Shown piece after piece: positions 53,912-64,000 of a DNA stretch of 64,000 bases. The notes under the pieces were generated by a model. That model did not search any database. It saw only the letters and a list, made by a program, of their open reading frames with translations, and was not told the DNA's origin. The DNA is from Lachancea kluyveri NRRL Y-12651. Lineage: Eukaryota > Ascomycota > Saccharomycetes > Saccharomycetales > Saccharomycetaceae. The stretch spans positions 186,001-250,000 of the forward strand of contig CM000688.1 of assembly GCA_000149225.2 (NCBI GenBank). Direction: 5' to 3'. Position numbers and translations under genes: made by a program. Numbering within the stretch: position 1 is the first letter of the stretch; each line of letters opens with the position of its first letter.

Positions 53912-54169
53912 ATAGAAATAACACACAACAAGTAAATTGCTGTCGCAAATTTCTAGGCGAAATCATAATATAGAAAGTAGAATGCGTAATATTGCTTAAT
54001 GTATTACTATGTGCGGGTAATCCTCTTTTGAAAAAATTTAATCTTATTGAGTACTTCTAAGTCCAATCGTTTTACGAAACAAGTTCATTATTTCGCATAT
54101 CGCAAACTATATTTGCTTTCTTCATTGCTCTACTCACAAGTAGGATTATAAATTACCGAGGAAATCCAA

Positions 54170-57100
54170 ATGAAACAAAGAATTAGCTCCTTAGATCTTC
54201 GATTATTAGCCAGAGAGCTAAAAGAACAGCTAGAGGGTTACCGACTTTCTAATATATATAATATCGCCGACTCTAACAGGCAATTTCTGTTAAAGTTCGG
54301 CAAACCTGACTCAAAATTGAATGTTGTTATTGATTGCGGATTACGAGTTCATTTGACTGAATTTTCAAGACCTATTCCACCCAGTCCTTCTGGTTTCGTT
54401 GTCAAATTAAGGAAGCATCTAAAGGCTAAACGGCTTACTACCATCAAACAAGTCGACAATGATAGGATTTTAGTGCTCAGTTTCAGTGATGGCATGTACT
54501 ATCTGGTCCTAGAATTTTTCAGTGCTGGGAATGTCATCCTTTTGGATTCCAACAGAACCATTCTAGCTTTACAAAGAATAGTTCATGAACACGAAAACAA
54601 AGTTGGCCAGGTTTATGATATGTTTGATGAAACATTTTTAGATGAGACAGGGACCTACTTTCCAGATTTAGAGTTTCATACAGAGGAATCTGTTTTAGAA
54701 TGGCTAAAAGTGGCAGACGAGAAGGCTCGAATTGATGCTGCTTCTGTAACAGCTGAGGGCCCTAAGAAGCAGAAAAAGAGAGGTAAAATCCAGTCTCTCC
54801 ACAAACTTCTATTTACACATGCTCCTCATTTATCTTCGGATTTGTTATCTAAAAATTTGAAAGTATATGGATTGAATCCATCTTCCTCGTGTCTAGATTT
54901 TAAAGAGCAAATTGGCTTATTGGCAGAGATTTTGAACAAAACGGAAACTGAAGTCCGTGAACTACTATCCTCAGAAAGAAAATGTGGTTTCATCGTTGCA
55001 AAAAGGAATCCATACTCCGATGCTTCAAAAGGATCCGCTGATATTGAGTTTATCTATGAACAATTCCATCCATTCGTACCTTTTGTTGGTAAGGACAATG
55101 AAAATGACGGTGAGCTTAAGGTAATTGAAATTGAAGGAGAGTACAACAAGACTTTGGATGCCTTCTTTTCCACTATAGAGTCTTCAAAATATGCTCTCCG
55201 TATACAGAATCAAGAACAGCAAGCTAGAAAAAAGCTCGAAGACGCCAAATCAGAAAATCGAAGAAAAATCCAAGCTTTGATAGACGTTCAAACCTCTAAT
55301 GAACAGAAGGGAAACACCATCATTGCCAATGCAGACCTAGTCGAAGAGGCAAAATATGCAGTCCAGGGTCTAGTTGATCAACAGATGGACTGGAACACAA
55401 TTGAAAAGCTGGTTAAAAATGAGCAGTCCCGGAAAAACAAGGTTGCACAATTGATTCAGCTGCCTTTAAATCTGGAAAACAATAAGATTAAGTTGGTTTT
55501 GCCTTTGTTAGGGGATGGAGATGACCTTGACTCTGGTTCTGATTCTGATTCTGATTCTGATTCCAACACGGAATCTTCAGATGATAATCTATCAGATGAT
55601 GACACCTCGTCATCTGATGAAAGCGAAGTCTCAGACTTTGAAACAGAGGAAGGTATTGAGAAGGTTTCCCCCAAGGAAAAGAAGGAAAACTCTCGGAAAA
55701 ATTTCAAAAAGGGCCCAGATACAATTGTTGTTACGGTTGATCTGTCTTTGTCAGCCTATGCTAATGCATCTAACTACTTTAACATTAAGAAATCAAGTAT
55801 TGAAAAGCAAAAGAAAGTGGAACAGAATGTTCAAAAAGCTATGAGAAACATCGAGCAAAAAATTGAGAAGGATTTAAAAAAGAAACTTAAAGACTCTCAC
55901 GATGTGCTGAAGAAAATTCGGACACCATACTTCTTTGAGAAATATAATTGGTTCATATCTAGCGAGGGCTTTCTGGTAATGATGGGTAAAAGTGGTCCAG
56001 AGACTGACCAAATCTTTAGCAAATTCATCACGGATAATGATGTATACGTCTCAAACGATTATGGGACTCAAGTTTGGATCAAGAACCCGAACAATACTGA
56101 AGTACCACCAAACACCTTGATGCAAGCTGGTATTTTTGCAATGTCGTCGTCCGATGCTTGGTCCAAAAAAATCGCTTCTTCACCATGGTGGTGTTTTGCT
56201 AAAAACATCAGTAAATTTGACCCAGTTGACAACAGCGTGTTGCCACCTGGTGCATTTGACATAAAGAAGGATAATCAAAAGAATCACATGCCACCAGCTC
56301 AACTAGTTATGGGATTTGCTTTCTTATGGAAAGTCAAGACAGCTGAAAATGAGGATGATGTTTTTGGCCAGGATTTAGAAGAAGAGGATGACGAAAATGA
56401 CGCCGAATATGACGGACAAAATGAGAAGGAAGAAGCAGAAGAAGCAGAAGGAAGGGAAGAGGAAGTTTTGGAAAGAGAAGTTTCAGGAATTTTGAGCGAC
56501 GTGGCGGTGGATGATATCAGTAAAGAACTGGAAGAAATCGAGATTTCTCATGGTGACTTTGAAGACGTAAAAAGAGCTATAGACGAGGATGTTGAAAACG
56601 ATGATAGTTACGATGATAACTTAGAGACTAATACCATGGCAGCATCTGTTGTAGAAAACATGAATAAGAAAGTTCGTGGTAAGAGAGGTAAGTTAAAGAA
56701 GATGCAAAAGAAATACGGTGACCAAGACGAAGAGGAACGTCAGTTAAGGCTACAAGTATTGGGAACTCTGAAGGGTGTCGAAAAGGAACAGAAGAAAAAG
56801 GAGGAAGAAGTAACTAAGCAACAAGAAAGGCAAGCCAAAAAACAGAGACGCGAGAAACAAAAACGGCTACAGGCCTTGAAATTCACTGCTAAAGAGAAGG
56901 TGAACGTCAACTACTCTAAAATTTTTAACGAATTAAAGCCTTTGGTTGAGAAAGATGATGAAATACTAGATATTGTTCCTGTATTTGCCCCATGGGCAGC
57001 CCTTTCCAAATACAAGTACAAAGTCAAGGTGCAGCCAGGTAGCGCTAAAAAGACCAAGTCTATCAACGAAATTCTAAACTATTTTAACAAAAGAAAGGTG

Positions 57101-57307
57101 GACAGTTCTGAGTCCGACAAAGAGGCAGACTGGCCTAGGGAGCACGAATTGATCAAACCACTGAAAGAACAAGAATTGGTACCACTATTCTGTGTCGATA
57201 AATTGAAGATTACTGTTCCTGGTCAAAATGAAACTAAATCCAAAAACCGCAATGATAAGAACGCCAAGGGCGGTAAGAAGGGTGGAAAGGGCAAGAAGAA
57301 CAAATGA
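54170..57307 (+). CDS. TAE2: Ribosome quality-control factor Rqc2 (NEMF/NFACT)
   Basis: Binds stalled 60S subunits with Ltn1 and directs untemplated C-terminal Ala/Thr (CAT) tailing of nascent chains. 1045 residues (1038 in S. cerevisiae Rqc2/Tae2). NFACT-N from MKQRISSLDLRLLARELK to about 230, with the residues D9, D98 and R99 required for CAT tailing all conserved; helix-hairpin-helix and coiled-coil middle; an acidic Ser/Asp run (SDSDSDSDS, about 456-480); NFACT-R near 600-730; two more acidic stretches; and the NFACT-C end, finishing in a Lys/Gly tail (GGKKGGKGKKNK). Confidence 0.97.
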   Translation: MKQRISSLDLRLLARELKEQLEGYRLSNIYNIADSNRQFLLKFGKPDSKLNVVIDCGLRVHLTEFSRPIPPSPSGFVVKLRKHLKAKRLTTIKQVDNDRILVLSFSDGMYYLVLEFFSAGNVILLDSNRTILALQRIVHEHENKVGQVYDMFDETFLDETGTYFPDLEFHTEESVLEWLKVADEKARIDAASVTAEGPKKQKKRGKIQSLHKLLFTHAPHLSSDLLSKNLKVYGLNPSSSCLDFKEQIGLLAEILNKTETEVRELLSSERKCGFIVAKRNPYSDASKGSADIEFIYEQFHPFVPFVGKDNENDGELKVIEIEGEYNKTLDAFFSTIESSKYALRIQNQEQQARKKLEDAKSENRRKIQALIDVQTSNEQKGNTIIANADLVEEAKYAVQGLVDQQMDWNTIEKLVKNEQSRKNKVAQLIQLPLNLENNKIKLVLPLLGDGDDLDSGSDSDSDSDSNTESSDDNLSDDDTSSSDESEVSDFETEEGIEKVSPKEKKENSRKNFKKGPDTIVVTVDLSLSAYANASNYFNIKKSSIEKQKKVEQNVQKAMRNIEQKIEKDLKKKLKDSHDVLKKIRTPYFFEKYNWFISSEGFLVMMGKSGPETDQIFSKFITDNDVYVSNDYGTQVWIKNPNNTEVPPNTLMQAGIFAMSSSDAWSKKIASSPWWCFAKNISKFDPVDNSVLPPGAFDIKKDNQKNHMPPAQLVMGFAFLWKVKTAENEDDVFGQDLEEEDDENDAEYDGQNEKEEAEEAEGREEEVLEREVSGILSDVAVDDISKELEEIEISHGDFEDVKRAIDEDVENDDSYDDNLETNTMAASVVENMNKKVRGKRGKLKKMQKKYGDQDEEERQLRLQVLGTLKGVEKEQKKKEEEVTKQQERQAKKQRREKQKRLQALKFTAKEKVNVNYSKIFNELKPLVEKDDEILDIVPVFAPWAALSKYKYKVKVQPGSAKKTKSINEILNYFNKRKVDSSESDKEADWPREHELIKPLKEQELVPLFCVDKLKITVPGQNETKSKNRNDKNAKGGKKGGKGKKNK

Positions 57308-57444
57308 AGAAAAGTTCTATGCATAGATGTACATATTAGTGCCGTTACTTCTAACGGAAAACGTCATTTTGTCTTATTTCTAGATACACACGTAAACTGT
57401 ACAAAAGGGAAAGAGTAGGAGAAAAGCCCTGTCTAATTCAATAC

Positions 57445-58035
57445 TTATAGACCTTGTTGTAACTTTTCTGCCAATTTGCTTTTAGCGAAACCCCAAGCGC
57501 TAAGCAAGCCTTTTTCACTCAAATCAATACTGATTTGAGCATCTTTAGAAGGTGGTTTGGTAACTCTGGAAGCAATGGTGGCCGGATCAGTCTCCAAGAT
57601 AATACCGTCATCGACGGTTTCATCGATAGCCAAAGCGACCATATCGTAATGCTCCTGAACATTTTTTTTATCGATACCAGTCTCCAAAATCAACTCAAGT
57701 GAATCTTTTACTGCAGAGAACGCCTGCTGTAGTACGATCTCGTTCTCATCCATAGGGCCAATTAAAAATAAGGACACATCGACGTACTCTTTGTACAAGA
57801 CCAAATGGTCTTCAAAGATTAGAATATCTGAGTTTTGCTTATGGGTCTTCTTGTGCAAATTTTTTTCAAACTCTTTTTCTTGCTTCACTGACGATAATAT
57901 TGGGTCGCTATCGTCTTTTTGTTGTGGTGAGTTAGGATTCTTGTGAGGTGGGTGATAGTACTTAGCGTACATTCTCTTTCCCTCATTGTCTAGTACTAAA
58001 ACTGCTTGTACTGAATATAGAGATAAGCCAGGCAT
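57445..58035 (-). CDS. RET3: Coatomer zeta subunit (COPI)
   Basis: Small longin-fold subunit of the COPI coat for Golgi-to-ER retrieval, pairing with gamma-COP. 196 residues (189 in S. cerevisiae). Visible: SLYSVQAVLVLDNEGKRMYAKYY (4-26), KQEKEFEKNLHKKTHKQNSDILIFE, DHLVLYKEYVDVSLFLIG, and ILETDPATIASRVTKPPSKD. It converges on TAE2, about 137 bp apart, and is divergent from TAF3; the order follows S. cerevisiae YPL009-YPL011. Confidence 0.97.
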   Translation of the reverse strand: MPGLSLYSVQAVLVLDNEGKRMYAKYYHPPHKNPNSPQQKDDSDPILSSVKQEKEFEKNLHKKTHKQNSDILIFEDHLVLYKEYVDVSLFLIGPMDENEIVLQQAFSAVKDSLELILETGIDKKNVQEHYDMVALAIDETVDDGIILETDPATIASRVTKPPSKDAQISIDLSEKGLLSAWGFAKSKLAEKLQQGL

Positions 58036-58282
58036 GGTTATTCAATTGACTGCCTTGGTGTTTGACCCTTTTGATGATATACTAAACCGAGCCCGTTTGG
58101 TGATCTTTGCCACTTTGTTCACAAGTTTTTGCATGTGGCCCTTTTTCTTTTTTGTCCGGGTAATCACTGGTATGATGAAAAATCCAGAATGTCTGCGTAA
58201 AGCGACGAGGAAGACGAACGAGACTAGAGTGCGTCTTTGATTATCTGCAATACCGGTCTTCAAAAGTGTGTGGGAAGCTCTG

Positions 58283-59374
58283 ATGACTACATCCAACAAA
58301 GATTTTTACTTCGGGCTATTACGAGTGTCAATGGTTCAGCTGCTCAAGTCCCAGGGCTTCGATAAGGCGAAACCATCCACTGTGGACAAGGTGACAGACC
58401 TGTACATACGCTTTCTGCAACTACTGGTGCAGGAAGTAATGAAATTATCGGAAGCACGGATGGGTGAAGGGGATGAAGTTATTTTACAGGACATTTCTCA
58501 AGCGATGCAAAACTTGGGGGTATTAAAGCCAATGGACATACTGGACGTTTATGACGAAAACCCAGATTTACCGAGCAATGAAGGGATGAGGAGGTTTAAA
58601 GACTGGTGTATCCATAGTGTGGCCCCTAAGGAAGCTCTTATGGTAGCTACTCCGACCCCTGATTTATTAAGAGCTAAGGACAAAACTTCTAAGCCTTTGT
58701 CTATGATTCCTGAATATATCAACCAGCTGAATACAACTGCTGGCCAGTCAAAGAAAAATAACGAAGACCAGGATAGTGATCTGATTGAACAAATGATCAA
58801 CAATGGGGATATGGATAACTGGGTGCGATTTATCACAAGAAAGCAGCAGCTTGCTGCTGCGAGAAAGCTTAGCAACAAAGAGCCGAAAGATTTGGATACC
58901 CTGCCATCTGTACCCGGTTTGAAATATTCTGTGATAAGCAAAAGACCAATGATTAATAATGAATACGTTCCCTTGTCTGCGGAGAAAGATGAAGAAGGAA
59001 CTAACTATGCTACGGAACGAATGTTGCTCTCAAAGTTGCCAATATCTAGAAAAGAAAACAGGCTAGAAAGTATAACACTATCCTTTGACGAGGACTTTGA
59101 AGAAGGTAGCGGTAAACTGGCATATGATGACTCTAAAAACTTTACCGAAGAAACATTTGCTAGCGAGCTTCAGGAACCCCAGCAGTTTCAAAATGATAAC
59201 ACCATAAACAACGAAAGTAGTAAAGAAAATCACTTAGATTTGAATCCCAATAGTGGTCCCCAATTCACTGAATTGGAGGATATGAACAATACTTTTCAAA
59301 GAAGGGAATCATTTACCGGAGACTATGGGACTGGTCCATACCATAGTCACAGGTTCGATTTCGACAGCTTTTAA
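58283..59374 (+). CDS. TAF3: TFIID subunit Taf3
   Basis: TFIID-specific TBP-associated factor that pairs with Taf10 through a histone fold. 363 residues from the ATG at 58283 (MTTSNKDFYFGLLRVSMVQLLKSQG); the preceding in-frame codons have no ATG. S. cerevisiae Taf3 has 353. Histone fold about 1-90 with RVSMVQLLKSQGFDKAKPS and TDLYIRFLQLLVQEV; a conserved block VLDVYDENPDLPS; later an IPEYINQL segment, LPISRKENRLESITLSF near 260, and a disordered, acidic C terminus. The yeast protein lacks the PHD finger found in animal TAF3. Confidence 0.94.
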   Translation: MTTSNKDFYFGLLRVSMVQLLKSQGFDKAKPSTVDKVTDLYIRFLQLLVQEVMKLSEARMGEGDEVILQDISQAMQNLGVLKPMDILDVYDENPDLPSNEGMRRFKDWCIHSVAPKEALMVATPTPDLLRAKDKTSKPLSMIPEYINQLNTTAGQSKKNNEDQDSDLIEQMINNGDMDNWVRFITRKQQLAAARKLSNKEPKDLDTLPSVPGLKYSVISKRPMINNEYVPLSAEKDEEGTNYATERMLLSKLPISRKENRLESITLSFDEDFEEGSGKLAYDDSKNFTEETFASELQEPQQFQNDNTINNESSKENHLDLNPNSGPQFTELEDMNNTFQRRESFTGDYGTGPYHSHRFDFDSF

Positions 59375-59677
59375 TTAGGACGCTGGTATTATGATAGTTT
59401 ATAAGTGTGTATCAAGCACGGTTACTTTGAAGGTTTTGTACAAAAGTTTAAAATCATTGTACTTCGTACAGTTTCAATCAGAATCAAATGTGACTTTAGG
59501 TTATATCCTGCTACTACAAGTCCTACGGAGTTACTGGTGAGAAAACATATAATTTTCAAAATGTTCGAAACGTTGAGGTTTAGAATTATAATAATTTACA
59601 AAAAGATAATTTACACAGTGTTTGTGCCTTTAGATCCACCTATACATATATGTATATACTCGCGACATGCATTAGTT
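59375..59677. other. Convergent intergenic TAF3/RRP12
   Basis: About 300 bp of 3' flank for both genes; AT-rich, no gene seen. Confidence 0.45.
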
Positions 59678-62600
59678 TTACAACTTTCTCTTTGACTTAA
59701 AATTGCCACCCTTCTTCTTACCAATCCTATTTCTAGTGTCGAAAGTTTTCTTAGGTAACTGAGCTTTGGTCTCTCCATCACTGAAGTCATCATTGTCATC
59801 ACCTGCCCTCTTACCTCTCTTAAACTTCAACTTGTTCTTTTGGCCTCTGATTGGGCCATGCTTCACTGCTTCCAAGTAGGCATTGATTCCACTTGTAATT
59901 GAGTTTAGTGGATCTTCACTCTCAGGAGATGTTTTTTCATTCTTAACAACCAATTTACCCTCAGAGTCGAAATTGAATACCTCATTGTCTGCGGCCCTCT
60001 TTCTTTTGTCTTTGTTGAGCGTCCTAGGTCTAGTTGACGAAATATGAGCGAGGGTTTGAGAGTCCAGTAAATCTAATGGATTTTCTTTAGATTCCACAAT
60101 GAATTTTTTGGACTTTTTCTTGTCGTAGCCTTCGTCTTCCCTATCGTCTTCATCAGCGTCAGAAGAGTCATATAAGGCTTCATCCAACGCAGACATAAAT
60201 CTAGAGCTTTTCGTGGAGACTTCTCCTGTGGCATTAGGAGCATTTTCGGCATTCTCTTCAGCTTGTTTTCTCTTGCTTCTATTACGGGTTTTTCTTATAT
60301 TGACCAATAATTTTCTGTCTTCCTCTGGGAAATGCTGTTCGACAAATTCACAACCGAACCTCCTAACTAATCTTTCAATGATGTGTTTAACCTTAGCTTT
60401 GAAATGACCAGTATGTTCGTGAGACCAACGCAGTAGTTTAGGTAGTAACGCAGGAACCTTTGGTCTAATCAGTTCATCAGGCAGCCCTAAGCAACAAACC
60501 TTGGTAAAACCTATGGCACTCTTTACGATTTCTCTTGAATTTGATGTCAAGTATAGCTCAACTGTGTCATAGATGTCCAAAAGAATGGAATCGGAAACTT
60601 GGTCTTTAAATTCAAAAACAAGACAGGCATATGCGGTAACAGTGGCACTGACCATGTGTTGAGATTCACCGATCAAACCAGCAGAAATGATCTTAAAAAA
60701 CTCTGCAACCGAGGATGATTGATCTGGAGAAGCTGAGTCGTAACCCGGAATTTCGGACAACTTAATGATGCCGCCCGGTTGACCCATCTTTTGGGCCATA
60801 GAAATCAAGGTACCAAAAGCAGCTTCCCTAGACTTTTCGTTGACATCCTTTGTCGATAAAATAATTTCGGCAACTAGTTGAACAATAAATCCGAGATGAT
60901 CAGAAGGCAACAATTCGACTAAAGTTTTGATTGCGGCTAATCTAGCAGCCTTGGAAGATGTGTGAACAGTTTTAGCACTTTCAATCATGACTTTTTCAAT
61001 ATCGCTGATAAAATTCAACACAGCCTCTGAACCCTTTTTCAGCTCAGATAATTTGGTGATGATTCTGTAAGATCTTTTTTGGATCAAAGGATCAGGAGAG
61101 TTTACTGTCGTATTGAAAATAGAGAACAATGCTGGGTATGATGACTCTGGGACGTATTTCGTCATCGCAACTATCAAATCCAATAGAGTCGCACTCAGCT
61201 TATTAGCATTCTTGTTTTTGTTGTTGTTCTTACCCTCTTCATCAAAGGCATTCTTCAACAATCCACAGATATTATCAAAAGTCTTGGCCAAGTCTTCAGA
61301 AGCAGTGATTTTCAAGTAAGCATCGATAGTCTCCAAGATGTGACCCCTTGCATTTGGTGCGGTCTGTGTAAAAATGTTGAACAAAACAGCTAGTAGGTTG
61401 GCTGACTTAGAAGACAAATACTCCAAATTTTTTTGAGCTTCCTGGACGGGGAATTGTTGCTGCAACAAAACGTCATCAGCACAACTTCCAGAAACATAAA
61501 GAGAGTTGCTTTGGACAAGCACCTTCAAGGCGTGGCAAATCGTAGGTCTTAGCTCAACCTTTCCGTATAACAAAGAGGCCAGCTCGGAAGCAAATCCGTC
61601 AGTGAAGGAATCTCTTAAATCGCTTGGCAGTTCACAAAAGCGAGGCAATGTAGACCAAATTTGATCGACAACCGTCTGGAAAACCTTCAATTGAACAGAT
61701 TCTTCGGGCAATTTTTCAAAGGCAGCCTCAAAATGTTTAATCAGTGGGATAAAGTCATTGATAAATATAGATAGTTTGGCATTTTTGGTGTAGTCTCTGA
61801 TAATTGGAAGCAACCAAGCTCTACCCGGATTCTTGTCAGATGGATTCTCTAAATTCAATGGGAGTGAGCTCAAAACCACATCTGGACCCATCGATGAGAC
61901 AGCAGCCCCAATTACCTGTTCAGCTTCAATTTTGAAATCCAAAAAGTTCTCTTCATTTGTTCTCCATTCACCCACAATTTCCAAAGGTTTGATAAAATCT
62001 GGGTTACACCTGTAACGCAATCTGTTAAAGGCGACCACCAACATGTTTAGTACTTCCTTGGCACAGTGAATATACTTGATGGACAAAAGCTCAGTGAAAA
62101 CTTCCGAAAGAGAACTCATAACGTTGTCAACAGTTTCAAAAGTTTCTTCATCAACTAATGGCGGGTAAAGCAATAAATTATCCTGTATAGCCTCAGTCAG
62201 AATAGCAATCAAACATTGTGAAGCGCTAAAGTGTATTTCAGGGGTTTCGCTGGATAGGTAGAATGACATGATCTTAAATACTTCCGGGATTTTTACCAGA
62301 CACTTCAAAGGCTGGTGTGCAGCATAAGTTGATACACCCTTGGCAATTACTGCTATCCAGGCACCAGCCAAGTGAGAGTCATTTTTGGATGGTTTTAAAG
62401 AGAAAATGATATCCAAGACTTTTAGGAACTTGTTTTCTACTAAACCTGAGGAAACAGAAGATTGGGCCATAGATTGAAACAGAGATTCAAAACATTGAAA
62501 AGCGTTAGAGACTAGGAATTGGTCAGAAGTTTTTGAAATTTCTAGTAACAGATCGCATAAAGTTTCAATCTGGGAAGAAGGCCATTGATTGGTAGAAGCA

Positions 62601-63343
62601 ATAACGCTGATCAGCTTCAATGTGTGAATGATTTTAGAGTTGATTTCATTTGAGCCACCCTGAGCTCTCAATTTCTTATTAGAAATGTTGGAGGCCTCTT
62701 CAACTACTGATACCAAAGCTTTCACAGCAAAATCAGCGATCAGTGGGGCTGCAACATGTTCTGGGGTTGGAAATGGAGGTGGGTTGGATAGGATATTTCT
62801 AATTGCTTCTTGTGCTCTCTTTCTCACTTTTGGTCTTGGATCCAGAGATAGTTCTAACAGACCGTTCAAACCACGTCTTGGACTAATGCTCAGGTTGTGA
62901 GTATTGTTCCACGACTGGGCATCCTGTGCAATCAATAAAGCTTCCAAACAGCCCACCGCGGACTTGATTAGTGGTGCTTGAGCCTTTTCGTCTGTAATGC
63001 AAGGAGCGATCTTTGTCAAGATTTCAGCAAACTGGGATCTCAATAACTTCTTTGGAACGTAAGCAAAAACCAAGTCCAACAAGTAAGTAGCAGATGTAGA
63101 TAGCTGTAAGTCAATAATCTCGCGGGTCTCTAAGTCAACCGCTTGGTCTAAAAGAGACATAAAGGAAATAACATAGTTGACAATATTCTTATTAGTTGAT
63201 TGTTGCTCATCGATATTCTCTTCAACAGCGGATAAAATTATAGCTATGTGTTTTTGGTTGTCCAGTTTGGAATTGATTTGGGCTCTGATCTTACTCAATT
63301 TATCCTCTAATTCAAGGAAGAGAGCGACTTGATCTTGATCCAT
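59678..63343 (-). CDS. RRP12: Ribosome biogenesis and export factor Rrp12
   Basis: HEAT-repeat protein that carries 40S and 60S pre-ribosomes through nuclear pores. 1221 residues (1228 in S. cerevisiae). N-terminal 40 residues helical; then HEAT repeats to about 1000 (LSISPRRGLNGLLELSLDPRPKVRKRAQEAIRNIL is the conserved start, about 152-186); followed by a basic KTRNRSKRKQAEE, acidic SSDADEDDREDEGYDKKK, and a C-terminal KLKFKRGKRAG ... KKKGGNFKSKRKL tail for RNA and nucleolar binding. PAC and RRPE sites lie just upstream of the ATG. Confidence 0.97.
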   Translation of the reverse strand: MDQDQVALFLELEDKLSKIRAQINSKLDNQKHIAIILSAVEENIDEQQSTNKNIVNYVISFMSLLDQAVDLETREIIDLQLSTSATYLLDLVFAYVPKKLLRSQFAEILTKIAPCITDEKAQAPLIKSAVGCLEALLIAQDAQSWNNTHNLSISPRRGLNGLLELSLDPRPKVRKRAQEAIRNILSNPPPFPTPEHVAAPLIADFAVKALVSVVEEASNISNKKLRAQGGSNEINSKIIHTLKLISVIASTNQWPSSQIETLCDLLLEISKTSDQFLVSNAFQCFESLFQSMAQSSVSSGLVENKFLKVLDIIFSLKPSKNDSHLAGAWIAVIAKGVSTYAAHQPLKCLVKIPEVFKIMSFYLSSETPEIHFSASQCLIAILTEAIQDNLLLYPPLVDEETFETVDNVMSSLSEVFTELLSIKYIHCAKEVLNMLVVAFNRLRYRCNPDFIKPLEIVGEWRTNEENFLDFKIEAEQVIGAAVSSMGPDVVLSSLPLNLENPSDKNPGRAWLLPIIRDYTKNAKLSIFINDFIPLIKHFEAAFEKLPEESVQLKVFQTVVDQIWSTLPRFCELPSDLRDSFTDGFASELASLLYGKVELRPTICHALKVLVQSNSLYVSGSCADDVLLQQQFPVQEAQKNLEYLSSKSANLLAVLFNIFTQTAPNARGHILETIDAYLKITASEDLAKTFDNICGLLKNAFDEEGKNNNKNKNANKLSATLLDLIVAMTKYVPESSYPALFSIFNTTVNSPDPLIQKRSYRIITKLSELKKGSEAVLNFISDIEKVMIESAKTVHTSSKAARLAAIKTLVELLPSDHLGFIVQLVAEIILSTKDVNEKSREAAFGTLISMAQKMGQPGGIIKLSEIPGYDSASPDQSSSVAEFFKIISAGLIGESQHMVSATVTAYACLVFEFKDQVSDSILLDIYDTVELYLTSNSREIVKSAIGFTKVCCLGLPDELIRPKVPALLPKLLRWSHEHTGHFKAKVKHIIERLVRRFGCEFVEQHFPEEDRKLLVNIRKTRNRSKRKQAEENAENAPNATGEVSTKSSRFMSALDEALYDSSDADEDDREDEGYDKKKSKKFIVESKENPLDLLDSQTLAHISSTRPRTLNKDKRKRAADNEVFNFDSEGKLVVKNEKTSPESEDPLNSITSGINAYLEAVKHGPIRGQKNKLKFKRGKRAGDDNDDFSDGETKAQLPKKTFDTRNRIGKKKGGNFKSKRKL

Positions 63344-63384
63344 TGTTGAGTTTCCCTTCTATTCGACTGCTTGGTTTACAATGA

Positions 63385-63421
63385 GATGAGATGAGATGAG
63401 CTGGTAATTCTGAAAAATTTT
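63385..63421. promoter_or_regulatory. PAC and RRPE motifs between RRP12 and MRPS16
   Basis: Tandem GATGAG units ending in GATGAGCT (63385-63401, PAC-like) and a perfect RRPE TGAAAAATTTT (63411-63421), 42-78 bp before the RRP12 ATG. PAC plus RRPE marks the ribosome-biogenesis regulon (Dot6/Tod6 and Stb3). Confidence 0.75.
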
Positions 63422-63613
63422 CCAGTCTGAGAATTCCTAATTTCTTTTTTCTCCCGTTCTATATGATGCGTCTGCGTCTGTGTCTGGGTTTTTTATGTCA
63501 TTATTGACGTGATAGTCAGAAAATTTTAATTCTCCTAGAAAAAGTTGAAATGGCCTTGTAAGTGAGGTTGAGGAGGAGGTGAGCCAAACGAACCAGGTTG
63601 GAACACACGAAAC

Positions 63614-63973
63614 ATGACTAAAGGCTTGGTAAGAATAAGGTTGGCAAGATTTGGAAGGAGACACGCTCCTGTCTACAATATTGTGGTCGCAAATTCCCAT
63701 AAATCTAGAGACACAAAACCCATCGAGGTCCTAGGAACTTATAATCCAATCCCCAAACCATTGACCGCGAAAGAGATTAGCCAAGGTGCCTTGCCAACTA
63801 AATCTATTCAACTAGATTTTCAAAGGGCCAAGTATTGGATCGGTGTTGGTGCTCAACCAAGTGAAACCGTTACCAAGCTGTTGAAAAAATGTGGTATATT
63901 GGGACTTGAGTGGGGGAAGAACTACACATCTAGTAGAGAGGTTGTTGTGCCAAAGAGGGAGGCTTTAGAGTAA
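63614..63973 (+). CDS. MRPS16: Mitochondrial small ribosomal subunit protein bS16m
   Basis: Mitochondrial ribosome protein of 119 residues (121 in S. cerevisiae). The bS16 signature [23 protein letters not shown] begins at residue 6; then [13 protein letters not shown] (35-47); [24 protein letters not shown] near 75-98; and a basic C terminus. Starts at the ATG at 63614; the stop at 63971-63973 is 27 bp from the window end. Divergent from RRP12, sharing a 270 bp upstream region with the PAC/RRPE sites. Confidence 0.96.
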   Translation: MTKGLVRIRLARFGRRHAPVYNIVVANSHKSRDTKPIEVLGTYNPIPKPLTAKEISQGALPTKSIQLDFQRAKYWIGVGAQPSETVTKLLKKCGILGLEWGKNYTSSREVVVPKREALE

Positions 63974-64000
63974 TATTACGTGTTAACCATTTTCCTGTAT

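Overview
This window is nuclear DNA from a budding yeast of the family Saccharomycetaceae. The evidence is compact genes that are mostly intron-free, one intron with a perfect TACTAAC branch site, standard yeast tRNA genes, Ty1-type solo LTRs, and about two dozen proteins that match Saccharomyces cerevisiae families at clearly less than identity. It is not S. cerevisiae. Genes whose S. cerevisiae orthologues lie on chromosome VI left (LPD1, SMX2, GNA1, MDJ1, HSP12, IES1, WWM1, CDC4, SMC1, BLM10, SEC4, VTC2, MSH4) alternate here with genes from chromosome XVI left (CTF19, ULP1, HST2, TAE2/RQC2, RET3, TAF3, RRP12, MRPS16). Such interleaving is the classical sign of a lineage that did not undergo the whole-genome duplication. 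A Zygosaccharomyces/Torulaspora-like yeast is plausible, but the species was not determined.

Layout. Positions 1-2926: a Zn2Cys6 transcription factor. 2927-5462: gene-free DNA holding two Ty1-type solo LTRs in inverted orientation, upstream of a tRNA-Ala gene. 5750-7249: LPD1 on the minus strand, followed by a 2.3 kb stretch without genes. 9604-12928: SMX2 (with an intron), GNA1, a TBC-like protein and an EXPERA/TMEM97 membrane protein. 13274-15766: MDJ1 and HSP12, divergent from one promoter that carries a heat-shock element. 16102-22902: a Dal5-type permease, CTF19, IES1 and WWM1. 23441-25615: a peroxisomal D-amino-acid oxidase absent from S. cerevisiae, and a PEBP-family gene broken by a homopolymer frameshift. 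26226-40200: CDC4, a small membrane protein, SMC1 and BLM10. 41078-48300: SEC4, an unknown coiled-coil protein, VTC2/VTC3 and ULP1. 48642-52288: MSH4 and HST2, only 20 bp apart. 53271-53911: tRNA-Asn and a third solo LTR. 54170-63973: RQC2, RET3, TAF3, RRP12 and MRPS16.

The genes are not an operon; most are unrelated housekeeping genes. Recognisable promoter codes fit their genes: MCB boxes before SMC1, CACGTG Pho4-type sites before VTC2, a heat-shock element between MDJ1 and HSP12, a HAP-type CCAAT box before LPD1, and PAC plus RRPE before RRP12.

I found no undescribed multi-gene system. The most distinctive observations are the two inverted LTRs whose target-site duplications have been exchanged, which records a small inversion; the frameshifted PEBP gene; the intron in SMX2; and several lineage-specific genes of unknown function.
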